64,000 nucleotides of DNA from Chamaea fasciata (taxonomy: Eukaryota; Chordata; Aves; Passeriformes; Sylviidae): positions 53,719,563-53,783,562 of the forward strand of contig JARCOQ010000005.1 in the NCBI GenBank assembly GCA_029207755.1, read 5' to 3'. Positions 58,719-64,000 of the stretch are shown in pieces. The first letter of the stretch is position 1, and every line of letters starts with the position of its first letter. A program made the translations under genes and the position numbers. The notes beneath the pieces are model-generated. The model ran no database searches, was not told where the DNA came from, and saw only the letters and a program-made list of their open reading frames with translations.

Positions 58719-61700
58719 GAGCAGTTAGGGTCAAAAAAAGGATGGAGAAAAGCTTGAAGGCATGAAGACACCACTTTTTTGCCTAGAACGTGGAGAGGGT
58801 AGAGCCGAGGTAAAAACAACCTAGCATTCTTTCTGAGGCAGGAAGCTTTAATTTTACCTTAGGAACAGCTGAGTGTTACCTTGCTGTCCTTCGGGGCATG
58901 GACAGCAGCCCTGCAAGCCAGAATCCTGCCTTCCACTTGAGAGACTCCCTTTTAATCCTTACAGCCTACACTTTCTGAAGAGCTGACATGCCTGTCTACC
59001 GTGCTGCTCCTAGAGACATCATTTCTGAGGCAGCATCAAGCTGGAAAAAAATAAACCGAAACTGCAAGTGAAAGTTAAGAGTGCTCCGTGTGGCTAAGTG
59101 CCAAGTTGTGATGGGTGCATTAGAGGACAAATATAAGGAAATAAAATTTTGTTACAGATGTCAGGAGCAGTTCTGTAGTTAGAAAATGCGATTTATGGGG
59201 GATTTCTGTAGTATTTCATCATGACCAATGTGCTGAAAATCTCCTTGGAAACTTTCACAATAGCCCGAAGAAGAATACATTGATCATAAATGGACAGGGC
59301 ATCGTTTGGTGATGATTCTTCACGGTGCAGTTGAAACAAGCAAACAAACAAACAATTTGCAGTTTGAACTGTGTTTCTACCCAGGAAGCAGGAAGACTGT
59401 CCACTTAAGCTAAGATAAAAGAAGGCAGACTTTTTTTCTGTGTTTTGGAAGTGTTAATTTGGTGTTTTAGCAAGGGGTGCTGCAGTCTTGCCTCATTTGC
59501 CAATCTCTATCCAGTCTTCTTCTGGATTTCCTGGTCAAGTGCCTTTCCTCCTTGAAATAGAAATAATTGTTCATTTCATTCAGCTGGCTTTTACAGACTT
59601 CTGTACAGTGCAACATAGTACCCAAGGAAGCAAGACACAATGCTTTCAGTGCGTTAAAGGCTATTGGAATTCCCGTGACGTGGCTGAGTCACTGGAGCTG
59701 CTTCTGTTCTGTGGCTGGACGTAAGGCTATGGATTGTTTATGGCAGCTCCAAAAGTACTTCTTGTGAATTTTGGGTCTTACTGATTTTTCTTATTATTAT
59801 TACTCTTCTTTTTTCCTAAACTACACTTGAAAGAAAAATCTTAGCAGGGAAAAAGAAGTTCTTTAGAAAAGCAAATGCCATTTACATCTTCATTGAGTGT
59901 TTAAAAGCACTACCAATTGTCATTCTTCAGTGAACACTGAGACCGCTGCTCATTCAGCTGCAGTAAAAGTAGAAGGTGACTGTATCTCCTCCATATTTCT
60001 TCTTGTCTAAAAGAAAATTTAGGTGCTTTGCAATGAGCAGGCATCTCTGTTACAACTCTCTTCTTGTGTACAAGATGTTCAGAAAAAAAGTTAGTCTTAA
60101 TTTGAGAGATCATCTTCTATCTTCTCATGGCTCTTTTCTTGCGTAGCCCTAGCAAGACTGAAGGAAGGTATTCTAGACCTGAAATTTCACTCGTTTCTGC
60201 ATCTACTATACCATACCTAATGGTGTAGATTTCAAGTCATGCCAAAAAGACTCGTTGATAAATCAACAGATCATTTGGGTGTAATATTAATGACTCCTGT
60301 TGCTCTGCCTAGGAGGTAATGAAGCCAGGGCGTTGGGTGAGCTTCCTCTGGTGCTGTTTGTGCTTGCTCCAGGCTGCCTGGAAGAACAGACCAAAGCTGC
60401 TCCCCACCTCAGCAGAGCTGGGTTCTGCAGGGATTGGGGGCTACCCCGGGCACTGCTGTGTCCTGGGGTGGAAAATCAAATTTCTGTTCAAAGGAGGATG
60501 CTACACAGTTAGCCTTGGAATCCAGCGTTTGTCTTTCAAAACAAGTTTCGGACAAGTGTTGGTTTGTTTTTTGTTTGGTTCCTTCTGTGGTTTGTTGTTG
60601 TTGTTATTTTGGTGGTTTGTTTTCTAGTTTGGTTTGGTTTGGTTTTCTTTCTCTAGAAGGAATAGGTGATTGTATGCTTGGCAGATCTGAAATATGCCTG
60701 ATTTCCTTCATTGCCCACTAACAGAAATTTTATACAAAGCGGATGGGACAAATGGTAAAACTTCTGCTGTGGCCTTAAAGCTTACATTAGGTGTTGTCCA
60801 AGAAAATGACCGTTAAGCCCGTGAAAAAAGGGATGTTAAAGCCATCTTCTGACTTTCAGCCTCCCGCTATCTGTAGTTGGTAGTGAATGTTTTATCAGGG
60901 TGCTAAGAATGTTTGTCTTTTTTGTCCTTCTTTCTCTGCTTGAAAATCGAAGTGTGCAACTTGTAAGACCGAGCATCTTTTCAGGTTTTTCTGCTTTTGG
61001 TCTAACTCTGCCAGCTCCACTGATGTTTGGATTTTTAGCAGAACTTCCTCCTCTTGCTCATTGCTTTGAACCTTAGGAAAGAAACAGTTGCCCTGGGCAC
61101 CAGCAACCCGATCCCGCCGAATTCAAGCTAGGGAACTTGGGCAGCCGAGGCGATTTACGCGGATTGCGTAATTTACGCAATTTGCGTAACCCCGGTGAAT
61201 TGGGTCTGCTGCGTCACCTTCTTAAGGGGCGTGACTTGCGGCAACCTCGGCAACCTACCAGCGCAGCCTCTCAGTGCCGGGCAAAACAAAAGTGCAGCAC
61301 TCGTGTTTTCGGCAGAGGAGGAGAGAAACCCTTGGTGGTTGCAGTGCACAGAGAAGTGTGACCGTGTCCCGTCAGTAGAAATCACCAAAGACATGCTTGG
61401 CGTTCCCCCTGATGCGGTGGTTTTGCAGTGCTCGCTGCTTTAGGGCTTCTCCGGTGAGGTTAAATTGGATGTGGCTGAAGTGTTGCCGTGCCTGCTCTGG
61501 TTGGAGGCACCTGGCTGTGTTCATTGCCTGCTTGTGTAAAATACGCCGAGGCAAAGGAGAAGCAGGGATAGGAAGCCCTGGTGTCTGCAGCCTAAACGTT
61601 CGGGTCATTGCTGAGGTGCTCGAGCTCCATCCAGAAAGCACAGGGTGTGCTTTGTCTTGGCAGCATTCAACACAGAAAGCCCTTTGGAAATTGCTTCTGC

Positions 61701-61798
61701 CTCTTGTCCCTTCTTCTTCCGTGGCTGCTCCCCTGGGCTGCTCCTGTGAGCCAGGCAGCCCCCATCTCATGCAACCAAAAGCATCACAGCGAGTGTAG
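58719..61798 (+). repeat. Macrosatellite unit 20 (class A variant, 3,080 bp)
   Basis: Near twin of unit 14, with GCTCCGTGTGG, GGGTGCATTAG and the deleted tail allele. It has one extra T near 59430 and a private TACCCCGGGC near 60444 that creates a CpG. The bZIP-site core is at 61155-61189. It carries a second copy of the 175-codon minus-strand ORF (61372-61899). Confidence 0.95.
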
Positions 61799-64000
61799 GA
61801 GCAGCTAGGGTCAAAAAAAGGATGGAGAAAAGCTTGAAGGCATGAAGACACCACTTTTTTGCCTAGAACGTGGAGAGGGTAGAGCCGAGGTAAAAACAAC
61901 CTAGCATTCTTTCTGAGGCAGGAAGCTTTAATTTTACCTTAGGAACAGCTGAGTGTTACCTTGTTGTCCTTCGGGGCATGGACAGCAGCCCTGCAAGCCA
62001 GAATCTTGCCTTCCACTTGAGAGACTCCCTTTAAATCCTTACAGCCTACACTTTCTGAAGAGCTGACATGCCTGTCTACCGTGCTGCTCCTAGAGACATC
62101 ATTTCTGAGGCAGCATCAAGCTGGAAAAAATAAACCGAAACTTCAAGTGAAAGTTAAGAGAGCTCAGTGTGGCTAAGTGCCAAGTTGTGATGGGTGCGTT
62201 AGAGGACAAATATAAGGAAATAAAATTTTGCTACAGATGTCAGGAGCAGTTCTGTAGTTAGAAAATGCGATTTATGGGGGGTTTCTGTAGTATTTCATCA
62301 TGACCAATGTGCTGAAAATCTCCTTGGAAACTTTCACCATAGCCCGAAGAAGAATACATTGATCATAAATGGACAGGGCATCGTTTGGTGATGATTCTTC
62401 ACAGTGCAGTTGAAACAAGCAAACAAACAAACAATTTGCAGTTTGAACTGTGTTTCTACCCAGGAAGCAGGAAGACTGTCCACTTAAGCTAAGATAAAAG
62501 AAGGCAGACTTTTTTCTGTGTTTTGGAAGTGTTAATTTGGTGTTTTAGCAAGGGGTGCTGCAGTCTTGCCTCATTTGCCAATCTCTATCCAGTCTTCTTC
62601 TGGATTTCTTGGTCAAGTGCCTTTCCTCCTTGAAATAGAAGTAATTGTTCATTTCATTCAGCTGGCTTTTACAGACTTCTGTACAGTGCAACATAGTACC
62701 CAAGGAAGCAAGACACAATGCTTTCAGTGCGTTAAAGGCTATTGGAATTCCCGTGACGTGGCTGAGTCACTGGAGCTGCCTCTGTTCTGTGGCTGGACGT
62801 AAGGCTATGGATTGTTTATGGCAGCTCCAAAAGTACTTCTTGTGAATTTTGGGTCTTACTGATTTTTCTTATTATTATTACTCTTCTTTTTTCCTAAACT
62901 ACACTTGAAAGAAAAATCTTAGCAGGGAAAAAGAAGTTCTTTAGAAAAGCAAATGCCATTTACATCTTCATTGAGTGTTTAAAAGCACTACCAATTCTCA
63001 TTCTTCAGTGAACACTGAGACCGCTGCTCATTCAGCTGCAGTAAAAGTAGAAGGTGACTGTATCTCCTCCATATTTCTTCTTGTCTAAAAGAAAATTCAG
63101 GTGCTTTGCAATGAGCAGGCAACTCTGTTACAACTCTCTTCTTGTGTACAAGATGTTCAGAAAAAAAGTTAGTCCTAATTTGAGAGATCATCTTCTATCT
63201 TCTCATGGCTCTTTTCTTGCGTAGCCCTAGCAAGACTGAAGGAAGGTATTCTAGACCTGAAATTTCACTCGTTTCCGCATCTGCTATACCATACCTAATG
63301 GTGTAGATTTCAAGTCATGCCAAAAAGACTCGTTGATAAATCAACAGATCATTTGGGTGTAGTATTAATGACTCCTGTTGCTCCGCCTAGGAGGTAATGA
63401 AGCCAGGGCGTTGGGTGAGCTTCCTCTGGTGCTGTTTGTGCTTGCTCCAAGCTGCCTGGAAGAACAGACCAAAGCTGCTCCCCACCTCAGCAGAGCTGGG
63501 TTCTGCAGGGATTGGGGGCTACCCTGGGCACTGCTGTGTCCTGGGGTGGAAAATCAAATTTCTGTTCAAAGGAGGATGCTACACAGTTAGCCTTGGAATC
63601 CAGCGTTTGTCTTTCAAAACAAGTTTCGGGCAAGTGTTGGTTTGTTTTTTGTTTGGTTCCTTCTGTGGTTTGTTGTTGTTGTTGTTGTTTTGGTGGTTTG
63701 TTTTTTAGTTTGGTTTGGTTTGGTTTTCTTTCTCTAGAAGGAATAGGTGATTGTATGCTTGGCAGATCTGAAATATGCCTGATTTCCTTCATTGCCCACT
63801 AACAGAAATTTTATACAAAGCGGATGGGACAAATGGTAAAACTTCTGCTAAGGCCTTAAAGCTGACACTAGGTGTTGTCCAAGAAAATGACCGTTAAGCC
63901 CATGAAAAAAGGGATGTTAAAGCCATCTTCTGACTTTCAGCCTCCCGCTATTTGTAGTTGGTAGTGAATGTTTTATCAGGGTGCTAAGAATGTTTGTCTT
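61799..64000 (+). repeat. Macrosatellite unit 21 (partial, cut by the window edge)
   Basis: The window ends 2,202 bp into this copy, before the bZIP-site core, so its A/B class cannot be read. The front is the A-deletion haplotype with a private CACAGTGCAG (62401). The later part has the unit 19 haplotype (TTAGTCCTAATT, GTGTAGTATT, extra GTT, TGCTAAGGCC). The switch lies between about 62640 and 63115. Confidence 0.94.

Larger units (their letters stand above)
1..64000 (+). repeat. Macrosatellite: tandem array of a 3.1-kb unit, 20 complete copies plus one partial
   Basis: Seen directly: the motif GAGCAGYTAGGGTC recurs at 1, 3084, 6183, 9266, 12350, 15452, 18533, 21635, 24716, 27818, 30919, 34000, 37084, 40186, 43265, 46346, 49448, 52531, 55633, 58719 and 61799, always in the same orientation and always followed by the same 3.1 kb. 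Unit lengths fall into clusters near 3,080-3,086 and 3,101-3,102 bp; unit 2 (3,099 bp) is a special case. Copies differ by scattered substitutions, many at CpG, and by a few indels. No unique DNA or mobile element interrupts the array, and neither end is reached. Inference: a recently homogenised vertebrate macrosatellite evolving by unequal crossover and conversion. Its function is unknown, and I do not recognise it as a named family. Confidence 0.97.

Noticed and set aside
1..64000. rDNA, 5S, U1/U2/U6 snRNA, histone or tRNA gene tandem repeat
   Set aside because: None of the conserved landmarks (tRNA B box, U1 and U2 5' ends, 5S internal control region, histone ORFs) are visible. The U6-like GTGCTCGCT near 15078 diverges immediately afterwards.
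1..64000. Chicken Z-linked MHM repeat or mammalian DXZ4/D4Z4
   Set aside because: The MHM unit is about 2.2 kb. DXZ4 and D4Z4 are strongly GC-rich, and D4Z4 encodes a homeodomain ORF. The unit here is 3.1 kb, AT-moderate, without a homeobox and without an evident CTCF consensus.
1..64000. CRISPR array or bacterial/phage DNA
   Set aside because: The repeat is 3.1 kb with no short repeat-spacer pattern. There are no long ORFs, operons or ribosome binding sites.

Overview
The whole 64 kb window is one uninterrupted head-to-tail tandem array of a roughly 3.1-kb unit: 20 complete copies (3,079-3,102 bp) plus a 2,202-bp partial copy at the right edge. All copies are in the same orientation, and both window edges lie inside the array. 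The phase used here (a unit starts at the GAGCAGYTAGGGTC motif, base 1) is arbitrary. By eye the copies are about 97-100% identical. There is no unique sequence, no transposon insertion and no change of orientation. I recognise no protein-coding gene, rRNA, tRNA, snRNA or CRISPR. The short ORFs recur in every copy because the sequence recurs; they resemble no family I know, and the differences between copies do not look codon-constrained.

The organism is almost certainly a vertebrate, and a bird is my best guess with low confidence. The reasons are the moderate GC content, CpG depletion with one CpG-dense islet per unit, splice-like signals, (TTTGG)n and (CAAA)n simple repeats and macrosatellite organisation. 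In size it resembles mammalian macrosatellites such as DXZ4 and D4Z4, but I see no sequence relationship to them.

Layout of one unit (unit 1 coordinates): a hairpin at 164-189; a possible splice-flanked exon at 878-1001 containing an ATF6-like TGACGTGG next to an AP-1 TGAGTCA (957-972); a G/T-rich simple-repeat tract at 1840-1930; a CpG islet at about 2390-2592 whose core (2436-2470) is a 9-bp-periodic run of C/EBP-type TTRCGYAA sites; and a 3' third with several short hairpins and a pyrimidine-rich indel hotspot at about 2970-3010.

Higher-order structure: there are two main unit classes. Class A (13 complete copies: 1-4, 6, 8, 11, 12, 14, 15, 17, 19, 20) carries the compact bZIP-site core. 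Class B (units 5, 7, 9, 10, 13, 16, 18) carries two extra 9-mers and a diverged 38-bp tract, which together form a nearly perfect 45-bp palindrome. Through the middle of the array A and B often alternate as dimers with exact periods of 6,183 bp (units 5-9) and 6,185 bp (units 16-19). Units 10 and 21 are clear recombinants. The most interesting signal is this array of more than 60 C/EBP-like sites inside a CpG islet that keeps its CpGs while CpGs elsewhere in the unit are decaying.
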